64,000 nucleotides of DNA from an uncultured Pluralibacter sp. GTDB lineage: Bacteria; Pseudomonadota; Gammaproteobacteria; Enterobacterales; Enterobacteriaceae. The stretch is taken from positions 1-64,000 of the forward strand of contig NZ_CAJYMB010000075.1 in NCBI RefSeq assembly GCF_913775985.1. The letters are read 5' to 3'. The notes below the pieces were generated by a model. The model was not told the origin of the DNA. It made no database searches and was given only the letters and a program-made list of their open reading frames with translations. The position numbers and the translations under genes are program-made. Below, one piece after another: positions 23,941 to 33,262 of this stretch; positions within the stretch are counted from its first letter, which is position 1; the number at the start of each line of letters is the position of its first letter.

Positions 23941-23971
23941 CCTTTTTTAATGTTGGGGTGAGGGAACCCAA
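23941..23971 (-). promoter_or_regulatory. Candidate preQ1-I riboswitch in the yhhQ leader
   Basis: On the minus strand the 31-base element begins TTGGGTTCC, continues CTCACCCCAA and ends CATTAAAAAAGG. P1 is TTGGG/CCCAA, the 9-base loop is TTCCCTCAC, and an A-rich tail ends in AGG, which can pair with CCT in the loop to form an H-type pseudoknot. This matches the preQ1-I plan (GGUUC, CACCC, A-rich tail). The AAGG of the tail is also the yhhQ ribosome binding site, so ligand binding would block translation. The gene imports the ligand's own pathway compounds. The match is by eye and has not been scored. Confidence 0.68.
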
Positions 23972-24152
23972 TAAAACCTGCCCGATGAAAGCGTCACCGT
24001 GCGGCACAGCGCGCGGGGCAAATGTCGAAAACGCCGCATCATACTGCTTTAAGCGCTATTTGCAATGGTGAATTTTCGCGCAATCGTTAACCTGTTTGCT
24101 TTGACCGGCGTGGGGCGTAAACTACAGCCGTTTTTTTCCAGATGAGAAGACC

Positions 24153-24398
24153 ATGACCGATCTCTTTTCCAACCCAGACCAGACGCTCGATGCGTTGGGC
24201 CTCCGCTGCCCGGAGCCGGTGATGATGGTGCGTAAAACCGTCCGCACCATGCAGGAAGGCGAAACATTGCTGATTATCGCCGACGATCCGGCCACTACTC
24301 GCGACATTCCCGGCTTTTGCCGCTTTATGGAACACGAGCTGGTGGCCGAGCACACCGACGATTTACCGTACCGCTACCTGATCCGCAAAGGACGCTAG
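24153..24398 (+). CDS. tusA: Sulfurtransferase TusA
   Basis: An 81-residue sulfur carrier. The persulfide cysteine lies in [11 protein letters not shown] at residue 19. It takes sulfur from IscS and passes it to TusBCD for 2-thiouridine in tRNA, and also serves molybdenum cofactor synthesis. It is transcribed away from yhhQ, another tRNA-modification gene, and stands convergent with zntA across 12 bases. Confidence 0.97.
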   Translation: MTDLFSNPDQTLDALGLRCPEPVMMVRKTVRTMQEGETLLIIADDPATTRDIPGFCRFMEHELVAEHTDDLPYRYLIRKGR

Positions 24399-24410
24399 TC
24401 CAGCCGTTTC

Positions 24411-26615
24411 CTATCGCCGGCGGCGCAGCAGGCGCAGCGCGTTTGCGGTCACCAGTACCGTTGCGCCGGTATCGGCCATCACCGCCAGCCACAGCCCGGT
24501 TATCCCCAGCAGCGTGGTTACCAGAAAGATAGCCTTGAGCCCCAGCGCAATGCCGATATTCTGGCGGATATTGGCGTGGGTCGCCCGGGCGATAGCTATC
24601 ATCTGCGCGAGACCGGTAAGCCGGTTGCTGGTCAGCGCCGCGTCGGCGGCCTCCAGCGCCACGTCGGTGCCGCTGCCCATCGCGATACCCAGCGTCGCCG
24701 CTTTCATCGCCGGCGCATCGTTAATCCCGTCGCCGATCATTGCCAGCGGCGCGCTGTCGTTCAGGCGGGTAACCTCATTGACTTTGTCCGCCGGCAGCAT
24801 GCCCGCGCGGTAGTCGAGCCCCAGCTCCCCGGCGATGGCCGCCGCCGCGCGCGGATTGTCGCCGGTGAGCATAACCCCCTGAATACCGAGCTGGCGAAGG
24901 GCGTCAACCGCCTCGCGGGCGTCGTCGCGCAGCGTGTCGCGCAGGGCGATAAGCCCCAGCAGCGCGTCGTTTTTAACCACCGCCACGACGGTTTGCCCGG
25001 CGCTTTCCAGCTGCTGGATTTGAGCCGTTTCGTCTCCTCCGGCATGTTTGCCGGGGGCGCAAATCAGTACCCTCTCGCCGTCGACTATCGCCTCGATGCC
25101 GGATCCGGCCAGCGCGCGCTGGGCGCGGGCTTCGGGAACAGGCAGTCGGCGCTTTTGCGCTTCCTGCACGATGGCCTGCGCTAGCGGATGGTGCGAGCCC
25201 TGCTCAACGGCAGCCGCCAGCGCCAGCAGATCGTCTTCACCCATGCCGGTGCAACTCACCACGGCCGTGACCTGTGGTTTGCCAACCGTCAGCGTCCCGG
25301 TTTTATCAAAAGCCACCTGCCTGATTTGCCCCAGGCGCTCCAGCGCGGCCCCGCCCTTGATCAGCGCGCCGCGGCGGGCCGCCGCCGCCAGACCGGAGGT
25401 GATCGCCGCCGGCGTGGAGATCACCAGCGCGCAGGGGCAGCCGATCAGCAGCAGCGCCAGCCCCTTGTAAATCCACGGCATCCAGGGCGCGGCAAAGAGC
25501 AGGGGAGGGATAACCGCAACCAGCAGGGCAATGCCCATGATGGCCGGAGTGTATACCCGGCTGAAGCGGTCAATAAACCGCTCAACCGGCGCGCGGCGCT
25601 CTTCTGACTCTTCCATCAGGCGCAGAATGCGGTCAATCGCGCTGTCGCCCGGCTCGGAAGTGACCGTTAGCTGCACCAGCCTGTCGACGCTGGTGGAGCC
25701 TGCCGCAACCCGCTCGCCTGTGCGGCGCTCTACCGGCACCGACTCCCCGGTCAGGGCGCTTTCATCGAAGCTGGCGAAGTCCGACAGCAGCGCGGCGTCC
25801 GCCGGCAGCCGCCCGCCGGCCGCCACTTCAATCACGTCGCCGGGGCGCAGCTCGCGCTGGGGGATGGTTTCGCGCCGGCCGTCGCGCAGGCGTACCGCGG
25901 TGTCCGGCGTCAGCGCCATCAGTGCGCTAACCCCCTGGCGGGCGCGCCCTGCGGCCCAGCCTTCAAGACGCTCGCCAACCATATACAGCAGCAGCACCAT
26001 CGCCGCTTCCGCCGTCGCGCCAATCACCAGCGCGCCGATAGCCGCCACGCTCATCAGCATTTCGATGGCGAACCAGCTTCCGCTTTTGATAAGGCGCAGC
26101 GCCTGGCGGGCAATGGGGAACAGCGCCACCAGCGTGGTAATGACAAATGCCGCCTGTCCGGCGGGATGATTAAGGTGCTCCAGCCCCCAGCTCAGCGCCA
26201 TCAGCACCGCGAGGATGATAATCGGCAGGTTCTCTTTTAGGCGGGATCCCGCGGGCTGCGGCGACGCGTCCGTGTTGCCCAGGGCGTAGCCCGCGGCTTT
26301 TACCGCCTGCTCAACTGCGCCACGCACGTCGCCGTCCGCGTCGATAACCAGTTTTTCGGTGGCAAACAGCACCTGCGCGCGGGTGACGCCTTCGACCCGG
26401 CGGGCGGCGTTTTCTACTTTGCGGGCGCAGGCGGCGCAGTCCATGCCGCTGACGTTCCAGCTGTAGCGCGTGCCGCCGGCAATCTCAGGCACTTCCTCCG
26501 GCGAATTCCAGCTATCGGTACCGCAGCAGCAGGCATGAGGATCTTTGGCCTCCGGCGTAAAGCGCAGTGCGGAAAACGAGGGGATCGTCTTATCGTGGGT
26601 TTCTGGCGTAGGCAT
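24411..26615 (-). CDS. zntA: Zn(II)/Pb(II)/Cd(II)-translocating P-type ATPase ZntA
   Basis: A 734-residue P1B-type efflux ATPase (E. coli 732). Features in order: Cys-rich N-terminus HACCCG, heavy-metal domain with GMDCAACARKVE near residue 55, TGES actuator loop, transmembrane CPC motif (GCPCALVIS), phosphorylation site DKTGTLT, the ATP-binding motif GDGINDAPAM, and the last helix with MADTGATV, which carries the zinc-binding Asp. It exports zinc, cadmium and lead. The ATG at 26615 is preceded by a promoter with a ZntR dyad. Confidence 0.97.
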   Translation of the reverse strand: MPTPETHDKTIPSFSALRFTPEAKDPHACCCGTDSWNSPEEVPEIAGGTRYSWNVSGMDCAACARKVENAARRVEGVTRAQVLFATEKLVIDADGDVRGAVEQAVKAAGYALGNTDASPQPAGSRLKENLPIIILAVLMALSWGLEHLNHPAGQAAFVITTLVALFPIARQALRLIKSGSWFAIEMLMSVAAIGALVIGATAEAAMVLLLYMVGERLEGWAAGRARQGVSALMALTPDTAVRLRDGRRETIPQRELRPGDVIEVAAGGRLPADAALLSDFASFDESALTGESVPVERRTGERVAAGSTSVDRLVQLTVTSEPGDSAIDRILRLMEESEERRAPVERFIDRFSRVYTPAIMGIALLVAVIPPLLFAAPWMPWIYKGLALLLIGCPCALVISTPAAITSGLAAAARRGALIKGGAALERLGQIRQVAFDKTGTLTVGKPQVTAVVSCTGMGEDDLLALAAAVEQGSHHPLAQAIVQEAQKRRLPVPEARAQRALAGSGIEAIVDGERVLICAPGKHAGGDETAQIQQLESAGQTVVAVVKNDALLGLIALRDTLRDDAREAVDALRQLGIQGVMLTGDNPRAAAAIAGELGLDYRAGMLPADKVNEVTRLNDSAPLAMIGDGINDAPAMKAATLGIAMGSGTDVALEAADAALTSNRLTGLAQMIAIARATHANIRQNIGIALGLKAIFLVTTLLGITGLWLAVMADTGATVLVTANALRLLRRRR

Positions 26616-26654
26616 GGCAGCTTCCGGTAAATGATAATTTTCTCATTAACCGGA

Positions 26655-26686
26655 AGCTTACACTCTGGAGTCGACTCCAGAGTCAA
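26655..26686 (-). promoter_or_regulatory. zntA promoter with ZntR operator
   Basis: On the minus strand TTGACT (26681-26686) and TAAGCT (26655-26660) are separated by 20 bases. The spacer region holds a perfect 22-base palindrome at 26662-26683 centred on GTCGAC. An over-long spacer with a central dyad is the mark of MerR-family promoters, and this matches the E. coli zntA promoter almost base for base. zntR itself is outside the window. Confidence 0.93.
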
Positions 26687-26691
26687 GGGGT

Positions 26692-27318
26692 TTAGATGTA
26701 AAGCGCGCGGACGATCAGGAAGTGGCCGGCGAAGTAGCAACCGGATGACAGGGCGGTATCGGCGCGAAAGCGATAGCGGTAGTGGCTAAAGAGCCAGATA
26801 GCGTGGCCCAGCAGCAGCAGCGCCGCGCCGAGAAAGCCGGAGAGCGCAGCGGCGATAGGGCGGAAGAACCACAGTTCGCCCGCCAGCCAGACCATCACCA
26901 GCGTCATGCCGATAAACGTCGACACTGGCATCTTAAGCTCGTCGAGCCGCGTCCACAGTGTCGCCAGCAGCACGATGCCGATAACCAGCAGGGCCAGCGG
27001 CAGCGGCCAGAAGAAAGAGAGCGTCATCTGGCTGGCAAACCAGATGGTGTAGAGCAGATGCGAGAGGAAAAAGGCGCCAATGGCGTACAGGCGCCGCCCG
27101 CCGGGGAGCATACCCAGCGCGTCGCCCACCAGCGAGGCGCACAGACCGGCCAGTACCAGATAGCTGACGGCGGTGAACATCGGCGCCTGCCAGGCCAGCA
27201 GCAGTAGCAGAATTAGCGTAATGGGTTTAAATACCCAGCGCTGCCAGACGGGACCGCGATAAGACGCATCCACGTACAGCCAGCCGGACAGACAGACAGC
27301 AATAAATGACCAAAGCAT
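26692..27318 (-). CDS. yhhN: YhhN family membrane protein
   Basis: A 208-residue inner-membrane protein with about eight hydrophobic segments, the E. coli length. It belongs to the YhhN/TMEM86 family; animal members are lysoplasmalogenases, but a bacterial activity for this member is not established. The conserved [10 protein letters not shown] motif is near residue 65. Its stop lies 6 bases from the -35 element of the zntA promoter. Confidence 0.94.
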   Translation of the reverse strand: MLWSFIAVCLSGWLYVDASYRGPVWQRWVFKPITLILLLLLAWQAPMFTAVSYLVLAGLCASLVGDALGMLPGGRRLYAIGAFFLSHLLYTIWFASQMTLSFFWPLPLALLVIGIVLLATLWTRLDELKMPVSTFIGMTLVMVWLAGELWFFRPIAAALSGFLGAALLLLGHAIWLFSHYRYRFRADTALSSGCYFAGHFLIVRALYI

Positions 27319-27445
27319 ATTAAGTCCCTGTATCTGTTATTTTTAACAAACTGCACCGCCTTCAGTGTAGTGGCCCGGGAAGCGGAATGGCAATGCCAAC
27401 GCGTCCGGCGTATGCTGATTTCCGCTAATTCTGATGAGGTCAACC

Positions 27446-27802
27446 GTGCATAAAATTCCGCTGTTTCTGATCGTCCTGGTGGCGATTATTGTGATTGCCG
27501 CGTCGTTTCGCTTTGTGCAGCAGCGCCGCGAGCAGAGGGAAAATGCGGCTGCGCCGCTGGTGCAAAAGGCGGCAGTTGTCAGCAGCAAGCGCGAAAAGGT
27601 GCTCAACGACCGGCGCTCGCGCCAGCAGATGACCGCGCCCGCGGGCAGCACTATCCGCTATGAAGTGGGTTTTAAGCCGCTCGCAGGCGGCATTGAAGCG
27701 CGCTATCGGCTGAGCGAGGCGCAGTACCATCAGATGACGGTGGGCGATAAAGGCACCCTGAGCGTCCGAGGAAGCCAGTTTGTCGCCTTTACGCCCGGGT
27801 GA
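27446..27802 (+). CDS. yhhM: YhhM family protein (DUF2500)
   Basis: A 118-residue protein with one N-terminal membrane helix (about residues 4-22) followed by a charged linker and a small beta-rich domain (TIRYEVGFKPLAG...GDKGTLSVRGSQFVAF). I chose the GTG at 27446 because GAGGT stands 6 bases before it. The in-frame ATG at 27434 lacks a ribosome binding site and its GAGG is part of that signal. Function unknown. It is convergent with yhhL. Confidence 0.9.
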   Translation: MHKIPLFLIVLVAIIVIAASFRFVQQRREQRENAAAPLVQKAAVVSSKREKVLNDRRSRQQMTAPAGSTIRYEVGFKPLAGGIEARYRLSEAQYHQMTVGDKGTLSVRGSQFVAFTPG

Positions 27803-27805
27803 GGA

Positions 27806-28081
27806 TTACTTCTTCAGGGTGGCCTTCAGCTTTTTCTGCCAGACCAGCAGTTCAAAAACGCCAAACAGAAAAATGCGGATCTCCTCCGCGCGGGTCATCT
27901 GCGGCCCGTCTTTGGGCAGCGTCGATTTCATCAGCGCGGTCTGCATCCCGTGCATCAGCACCATAAACACCAGCGCCACGTTAACAAAGATGTTCAGCGG
28001 GCGCGGGAAGGGGTGAAACAGATTCAGTATTAAAAAAGCCCAGACGCAAAGCATCAGCAGGCGGCCCAGATTAAGCAACAT
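27806..28081 (-). CDS. yhhL: YhhL family membrane protein (DUF1145)
   Basis: A 91-residue protein with two hydrophobic segments (LLMLCVWAFLILNLFHPF and LNIFVNVALVFMVLMHGMQ) and a basic C-terminus. Function unknown. It directly follows rsmD (start 28081, rsmD stop from 28082), so the two are translated as a pair. It is convergent with yhhM across 3 bases. Confidence 0.93.
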   Translation of the reverse strand: MLLNLGRLLMLCVWAFLILNLFHPFPRPLNIFVNVALVFMVLMHGMQTALMKSTLPKDGPQMTRAEEIRIFLFGVFELLVWQKKLKATLKK

Positions 28082-28666
28082 TCAATTCTCCTCAGCGTCG
28101 CGTTGATACAGGCGATAGGCCACCTGCCCGGCAACTTTTTCCCGGTATAAGTTCCAGCCCGGCGGCACCTGCGGCAGGCCGCTTTCCACTTCGCTTTCCA
28201 CGTAGATAAGCGCCTCGTCGGCCAGCCAGCCGTTGGCTTCCAGCAGCCGCAGGGTTTCATCCAGCAGGCCTTTGCGAAACGGCGGATCGATAAATACCAC
28301 GTCGTGCGGCGTGCCGGGCTGGGCCAGAAACGTCAGGGTATTAGTATTGACCACGCTGGCGTTGCTGGCCTTTAAGGTCGCCAGATTCTTTTGCAGCTGC
28401 TGGGCGACGCCGCGCTCCATCTCCAGCAGCGTGGCGCTGGCGGCATAGCGCGACAGCGCTTCAAGGCCCAGGGCGCCGCTGCCGGCAAAGCAGTCGAGAC
28501 AGCGGGCGTCGACCATTGCGGGCGCCAGCCAGTTAAAAAGCGTCTCGCGAACGCGGTCAGTTGTGGGACGCAGTCCGGGGCTGTCGGGCACGGTTAGCTT
28601 ACGCCCGCGCCATTGACCGCCTATAATGCGGATCTGGCCGCTGCCGCTGTGGTTTGGTTTCTTCAT
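28082..28666 (-). CDS. rsmD: 16S rRNA (guanine(966)-N(2))-methyltransferase RsmD
   Basis: A 194-residue SAM-dependent methyltransferase (E. coli 198). It methylates G966 of 16S rRNA. The SAM-binding motif LDCFAGSGALGLEALSR is near residue 58 and the catalytic NPPF-type motif appears as FIDPPF near residue 127. It is transcribed away from ftsY, with 145 bases between the two starts. Confidence 0.96.
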   Translation of the reverse strand: MKKPNHSGSGQIRIIGGQWRGRKLTVPDSPGLRPTTDRVRETLFNWLAPAMVDARCLDCFAGSGALGLEALSRYAASATLLEMERGVAQQLQKNLATLKASNASVVNTNTLTFLAQPGTPHDVVFIDPPFRKGLLDETLRLLEANGWLADEALIYVESEVESGLPQVPPGWNLYREKVAGQVAYRLYQRDAEEN

Positions 28667-28811
28667 GGTGTTATTTAGCCTGGTGCCGGATCGTTTTTCC
28701 AGCGGTGATGCGCGTTCAGTTAAGTGATAGACTATTTCATCATTTTTTTAGCTTCCATGTACATAGCGGAGACGCGGTGCCGGGAGTCAACAGCGAAGAG
28801 TGTAGTGGCCG

Positions 28812-30356
28812 ATGGCAAAGAACAAAAAGAAAGGCTTTTTTTCCTGGCTGGGTTTTGGCAATAAAGAGCAGGAACCACAGCAGGAAGCCGAACAGCAGCA
28901 AACTGAGATAGAGCAAACCTCCGCCGAGCCCGCTGTTGACGAGGTTGTCGAGCAGCGCGCGGCCGAGCCTGAGGCGCAGTCTCCCGCCCACAGCGAAGAG
29001 GAGTCCCGGGTATTCGCTGAGGATGTTGTTGAGGTCACTCAGGAGGTCGTCGCCCAGGAGAGCGCTGCGCCGGCAGCTGAATCCCAGCCAGAAGACGCGC
29101 CTGCCGTCGCAATTGTGCCGCAGCCGGAAGCTATCCCGGAGCCCGCGCCGGTTGTCGAACCGCCGGTGGCGACGCCTGAGCCGGTCGCCGCTGAGCCGGT
29201 TGTTGAACAAGCGCCAGTCGTTGAAGACGCGCCGGTTGTTATCGCGCAGCCGGCGCCTGTCGCGAAAGAAGAGACGCCGGTCGAGATCGTTGAAGATGAC
29301 GCGACTGCCGAAGAGCCGCCGCTGAGCGATGAGGAGCTGGAAGCCCTGGCACTGGCCTCGGCAGAAGAAGCACCGCAGGACGAAGACGAGATTATCGACG
29401 TCGTCCAGCCCCAGCAGGAGCAGGAAAAACCAACTAAAGAGGGTTTTTTCGCCCGTTTGAAGCGCAGCCTGCTAAAAACCAAAGAAAACCTCGGTTCCGG
29501 ATTTATCAGCCTGTTCCGCGGCAAGAAAATCGACGACGATCTGTTTGAAGAGCTGGAAGAGCAGCTGCTGATTGCCGACGTTGGCGTTGATACCACGCGC
29601 AAGATCATTGCCAGCCTCACCGAAGGCGCAAGCCGCAAGCAGCTGCGCGATGCCGAGGCGCTGTACGGCCTGCTGAAAGATGAAATGGGCCAGATCCTCG
29701 CAAAAGTGGACGAACCGCTTAATATTGAAGGGAAAACGCCGTTTGTCATTCTGATGGTCGGCGTGAACGGCGTGGGCAAAACCACTACCATCGGCAAGCT
29801 GGCGCGCCAGTTTGAGCAGCAGGGCAAATCGGTGATGCTGGCGGCGGGGGATACCTTCCGCGCGGCGGCGGTTGAGCAGCTGCAGGTATGGGGCCAGCGC
29901 AATAATATTCCGGTCATTGCCCAGCATACCGGCGCAGATTCCGCATCCGTTATTTTTGATGCTATTCAGGCCGCCAAAGCGCGCAATGTCGATGTGCTGA
30001 TTGCCGATACCGCCGGCCGCCTGCAAAACAAATCGCACCTGATGGAAGAGCTGAAGAAAATCGTCAGGGTGATGAAAAAACTTGATGAAGACGCGCCGCA
30101 CGAAGTCATGCTGACCATTGATGCCAGCACCGGGCAGAATGCGATTAGCCAGGCGAAGCTGTTCCACGAAGCGGTTGGCCTCACCGGCATCACGCTGACC
30201 AAGCTGGACGGCACCGCTAAAGGCGGCGTTATCTTCTCGGTGGCTGACCAGTTCGGTATTCCGATTCGCTACATCGGCGTTGGCGAACGTATCGAAGACT
30301 TGCGTCCGTTTAAATCGGACGACTTTATAGAGGCACTTTTTGCCCGAGAGGATTAA
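28812..30356 (+). CDS. ftsY: Signal recognition particle receptor FtsY
   Basis: A 514-residue SRP receptor (E. coli 497). It docks ribosome-SRP complexes at the membrane. The N-terminal acidic A domain (about residues 15-200) is a low-complexity run rich in Glu, Ala, Pro and Val (repeated EPV/APVVE units), which accounts for the extra length. The NG domain follows: GVNGVGKTTT, GDTFRAAAVEQL, ADTAGR and TKLDGTAKGG. It begins the ftsYEX operon, with 2 bases before ftsE. Confidence 0.97.
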   Translation: MAKNKKKGFFSWLGFGNKEQEPQQEAEQQQTEIEQTSAEPAVDEVVEQRAAEPEAQSPAHSEEESRVFAEDVVEVTQEVVAQESAAPAAESQPEDAPAVAIVPQPEAIPEPAPVVEPPVATPEPVAAEPVVEQAPVVEDAPVVIAQPAPVAKEETPVEIVEDDATAEEPPLSDEELEALALASAEEAPQDEDEIIDVVQPQQEQEKPTKEGFFARLKRSLLKTKENLGSGFISLFRGKKIDDDLFEELEEQLLIADVGVDTTRKIIASLTEGASRKQLRDAEALYGLLKDEMGQILAKVDEPLNIEGKTPFVILMVGVNGVGKTTTIGKLARQFEQQGKSVMLAAGDTFRAAAVEQLQVWGQRNNIPVIAQHTGADSASVIFDAIQAAKARNVDVLIADTAGRLQNKSHLMEELKKIVRVMKKLDEDAPHEVMLTIDASTGQNAISQAKLFHEAVGLTGITLTKLDGTAKGGVIFSVADQFGIPIRYIGVGERIEDLRPFKSDDFIEALFARED

Positions 30357-30358
30357 CA

Positions 30359-31024
30359 ATGATTCGCTTTGAACACGTCAGCAAAGCCTATCTCGGTGGG
30401 AGACAAGCGCTGCAGGGCATTAATTTCCGCCTGCAGCCGGGCGAGATGGCATTTCTGACCGGCCACTCCGGCGCGGGTAAAAGTACCCTGCTGAAGCTTA
30501 TCTGCGGTATCGAGCGTCCCAGCGCCGGCAAGATCTGGTTTAGCGGCCATGAGATAAGCCGCCTGAAAAATCGCGAGGTGCCGTTTTTGCGCCGCCAGAT
30601 AGGCATGATTTTTCAGGATCACCACCTGCTGATGGATCGCACCGTTTTCGATAACGTCGCTATTCCGCTGATTATCGCTGGCGCGAGCGTGGACGATATT
30701 CGCCGCCGCGTCTCGGCGGCGCTGGATAAGGTGGGCCTGCTGGACAAAGCGAAGAGTTTTCCTATCCAGCTTTCCGGCGGCGAGCAGCAGCGCGTGGGCA
30801 TTGCCCGTGCGGTAGTCAACAAGCCCGCGGTGCTGCTGGCGGATGAACCGACCGGTAACCTCGACGAGGCGCTGTCGGAAGGTATCCTGCGCCTGTTTGA
30901 AGAGTTTAACCGCGTCGGCGTGACGGTACTGATGGCTACCCACGACATGGGGCTTATTCACAGCCGCAACTACCGCATTCTGACCCTTAGCGACGGACAT
31001 CTGCACGGAGGCCACGGTGAATAA
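30359..31024 (+). CDS. ftsE: Cell division ATP-binding protein FtsE
   Basis: A 221-residue ABC ATPase (E. coli 222). With FtsX it forms a mechanotransmission complex at the division ring that activates EnvC and the amidases AmiA and AmiB. Walker [10 protein letters not shown] is near residue 36, the signature LSGGEQQR near 137 and Walker [10 protein letters not shown] near 158. The stop overlaps ftsX by 8 bases. Confidence 0.97.
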   Translation: MIRFEHVSKAYLGGRQALQGINFRLQPGEMAFLTGHSGAGKSTLLKLICGIERPSAGKIWFSGHEISRLKNREVPFLRRQIGMIFQDHHLLMDRTVFDNVAIPLIIAGASVDDIRRRVSAALDKVGLLDKAKSFPIQLSGGEQQRVGIARAVVNKPAVLLADEPTGNLDEALSEGILRLFEEFNRVGVTVLMATHDMGLIHSRNYRILTLSDGHLHGGHGE

Positions 31025-32075
31025 ACGCGAGGCGATGAACCACATTCGCCAGTTCGGCAACCGGTTTGACCGGCTGCGGCAATCGGCAGGCGGCAAGAGC
31101 GGCAGCGGCGGTCCCTCGCCGAAGCGGCAAAAAGCGCCCTCTAAACCCAGCTCCCGTAAAACCAACGTCTTTAACGAGCAGGTGCGCTACGCGTTCCACG
31201 GCGCGCTGCAGGACTTAAAGAGCAAGCCGCTGGCCACCTTCCTTACGGTGATGGTGATCGCCATTTCTCTGACGCTGCCGAGCGTCTGCTACATGGTTTA
31301 CAAAAACGTCAACACGGCGGCCTCGCAGTACTATCCGTCGCCGCAGATCACCGTCTATCTTGAAAAAACGCTGGATGACGATGCGGCGGCCAGGGTCGTC
31401 GGGCAGCTGCAGGCGGAGCCCGGCGTGGATAAGGTGAACTACCTTTCCCGCGACGAGGCGCTGGGCGAGTTCCGCAACTGGTCCGGTTTTGGCGGCGCGC
31501 TGGATATGCTGGAAGAGAACCCGCTGCCTGCGGTGGCGGTGGTGGTGCCGAAGCTCGATTTTCAGAGCACCGATGCGCTAACCACGCTGCGGGATCGCGT
31601 GTCGAAAATTCAGGGCGTCGATGAGGTGCGGATGGACGACAGCTGGTTCGCCCGCCTGGCGTCGATCACCAGCCTGGTTGGCCGCGTATCGGCGATGATT
31701 GGCGTGCTGATGGTGGCGGCGGTATTCCTCGTTATCGGTAACAGCGTGCGCTTAAGCATCTTTGCCCGCCGCGATACCATTAACGTGCAGAAACTGATTG
31801 GCGCGACGGACGGCTTTATTTTGCGCCCGTTCCTGTACGGCGGCGCGCTGCTCGGTTTTACCGGCTCATTTCTGTCGCTGATTCTGTCAGAAATCCTCGT
31901 CATGCGGCTCTCGTCGGCGGTCACCGAGGTGGCGAAAGTGTTCGGTACGCAGTTCGAATTAAGCGGGCTCGGTTTTGACGAATGTCTGCTGATGCTGCTG
32001 GTTTGTTCGATGATCGGCTGGGTTGCTGCCTGGCTCGCAACTGTACAACATTTACGTCACTTTACCCCCGAATAA
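31017..32075 (+). CDS. ftsX: Cell division protein FtsX
   Basis: A 352-residue inner-membrane protein, the E. coli length. A basic cytoplasmic N-terminus (about 70 residues) leads to TM1 ([20 protein letters not shown]), a periplasmic domain that binds EnvC (about residues 100-220), and three further membrane segments. The start is GTG at 31017, inside ftsE, after GGAGG. It ends the ftsYEX operon 261 bases before rpoH. Confidence 0.97.
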   Translation: MNKREAMNHIRQFGNRFDRLRQSAGGKSGSGGPSPKRQKAPSKPSSRKTNVFNEQVRYAFHGALQDLKSKPLATFLTVMVIAISLTLPSVCYMVYKNVNTAASQYYPSPQITVYLEKTLDDDAAARVVGQLQAEPGVDKVNYLSRDEALGEFRNWSGFGGALDMLEENPLPAVAVVVPKLDFQSTDALTTLRDRVSKIQGVDEVRMDDSWFARLASITSLVGRVSAMIGVLMVAAVFLVIGNSVRLSIFARRDTINVQKLIGATDGFILRPFLYGGALLGFTGSFLSLILSEILVMRLSSAVTEVAKVFGTQFELSGLGFDECLLMLLVCSMIGWVAAWLATVQHLRHFTPE

Positions 32076-32195
32076 AGAATTTCTGTTATACTCTTTCCCT
32101 GTTGCAATGAGTTCTGTTGCCAGCAGGGAAAGCGTTTTACCTACTCTGTTTTCCCCGCCTCAATCATCATCGCAGTGTCACATTTTGTGCCAGGT

Positions 32196-32228
32196 TTATT
32201 CACAACCGCGTGTTGAACTTGTGGACAA
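32196..32228. promoter_or_regulatory. DnaA boxes in the rpoH promoter region
   Basis: TTATTCACA at 32196-32204 matches the DnaA consensus TTATNCACA. TGTGGACAA at 32220-32228 is a reverse-strand box with one change. The E. coli rpoH control region has two DnaA boxes in the same place, among several promoters. The 261-base space from ftsX to rpoH also holds a sigma-70-type GTTATACT near 32084-32091. Confidence 0.65.
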
Positions 32229-32336
32229 AATTAATGTCTGATACAAGTGCGTTTGATAGCGCTGTTGCTCATTGGATCTGGTCCAAACGTTGCCTGATGG
32301 GGACGACGCGGCCAGGACGAAATTTGAGAGGATTGA

Positions 32337-33191
32337 ATGACCAAAGAAATGCAAACTTTAGCTTTAGCCCCGGTTGGTAACCTGGAATCTTACGTCCGGG
32401 CTGCAAACGCATGGCCGATGTTGTCGGCTGATGAAGAGCGGGCGTTGGCGGAAAAGCTGCATTACCAGGGCGATCTGGAAGCAGCTAAGACGCTGATCCT
32501 GTCTCACCTGCGCTTTGTTGTTCACGTTGCTCGTAACTACTCGGGCTATGGTCTTCCGCAGGCCGACCTGATTCAGGAAGGCAATATCGGGCTGATGAAA
32601 GCCGTTCGCCGCTTCAATCCGGAAGTAGGCGTGCGCCTTGTCTCCTTCGCCGTGCACTGGATCAAAGCTGAAATTCACGAATACGTGCTGCGTAACTGGC
32701 GTATCGTGAAGGTCGCAACCACGAAAGCGCAGCGCAAGCTGTTCTTCAACCTGCGTAAAAACAAGCAGCGTCTGGGCTGGTTTAACCAGGACGAAGTGGA
32801 AATGGTCGCACGCGAGCTGGGCGTTTCCAGCAAAGACGTGCGTGAAATGGAGTCGCGTATGGCGGCCCAGGACATGACCTTTGATATGTCTTCTGACGAC
32901 GACGCCGACGGTCAGCCAATGGCGCCGGTGCTGTTTTTGCAGGATAAAACCTCCAACTTCGCCGACGGCATTGAAGACGACAACTGGGAAGAGCAGGCGG
33001 CTAACAAGCTGACTGACGCTATGCAGGGTCTCGACGAGCGTAGCCAGGATATTATCCGCGCCCGCTGGCTGGATGAAGACAACAAGTCTACGCTGCAGGA
33101 GCTGGCAAACCGCTACGGCGTGTCCGCAGAGCGCGTGCGCCAGCTGGAAAAGAACGCCATGAAAAAGCTGCGTATCGCCATCGAGGCTTGA
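32337..33191 (+). CDS. rpoH: RNA polymerase sigma factor RpoH (sigma-32)
   Basis: A 284-residue heat-shock sigma factor, the E. coli length. Region 2 ([20 protein letters not shown]) and region 4 ([20 protein letters not shown]) are intact, and the RpoH box [10 protein letters not shown] is near residues 132-141. It is unstable and controlled by DnaK, GroEL and FtsH. The start region ATGACCAAAGAAATGCAAAC keeps the downstream-box sequence of the E. coli mRNA thermosensor, so translational heat control is expected. Confidence 0.98.
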   Translation: MTKEMQTLALAPVGNLESYVRAANAWPMLSADEERALAEKLHYQGDLEAAKTLILSHLRFVVHVARNYSGYGLPQADLIQEGNIGLMKAVRRFNPEVGVRLVSFAVHWIKAEIHEYVLRNWRIVKVATTKAQRKLFFNLRKNKQRLGWFNQDEVEMVARELGVSSKDVREMESRMAAQDMTFDMSSDDDADGQPMAPVLFLQDKTSNFADGIEDDNWEEQAANKLTDAMQGLDERSQDIIRARWLDEDNKSTLQELANRYGVSAERVRQLEKNAMKKLRIAIEA

Positions 33192-33227
33192 TACCGCTTT
33201 TCCACCTTCTTATAAGAAGGCACCTGT

Positions 33228-33262
33228 AAAGGGCACCCATCGCGGTGCCCTTTAGTTTTTTA
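33228..33262. terminator. Terminator between convergent rpoH and the MocR-type gene
   Basis: AAAGGGCACC (33228-33237) pairs with GGTGCCCTTT (33244-33253) and is followed by a T run. It serves rpoH. Its right arm contains the stop codon of the opposite gene (33252-33254). Confidence 0.85.
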
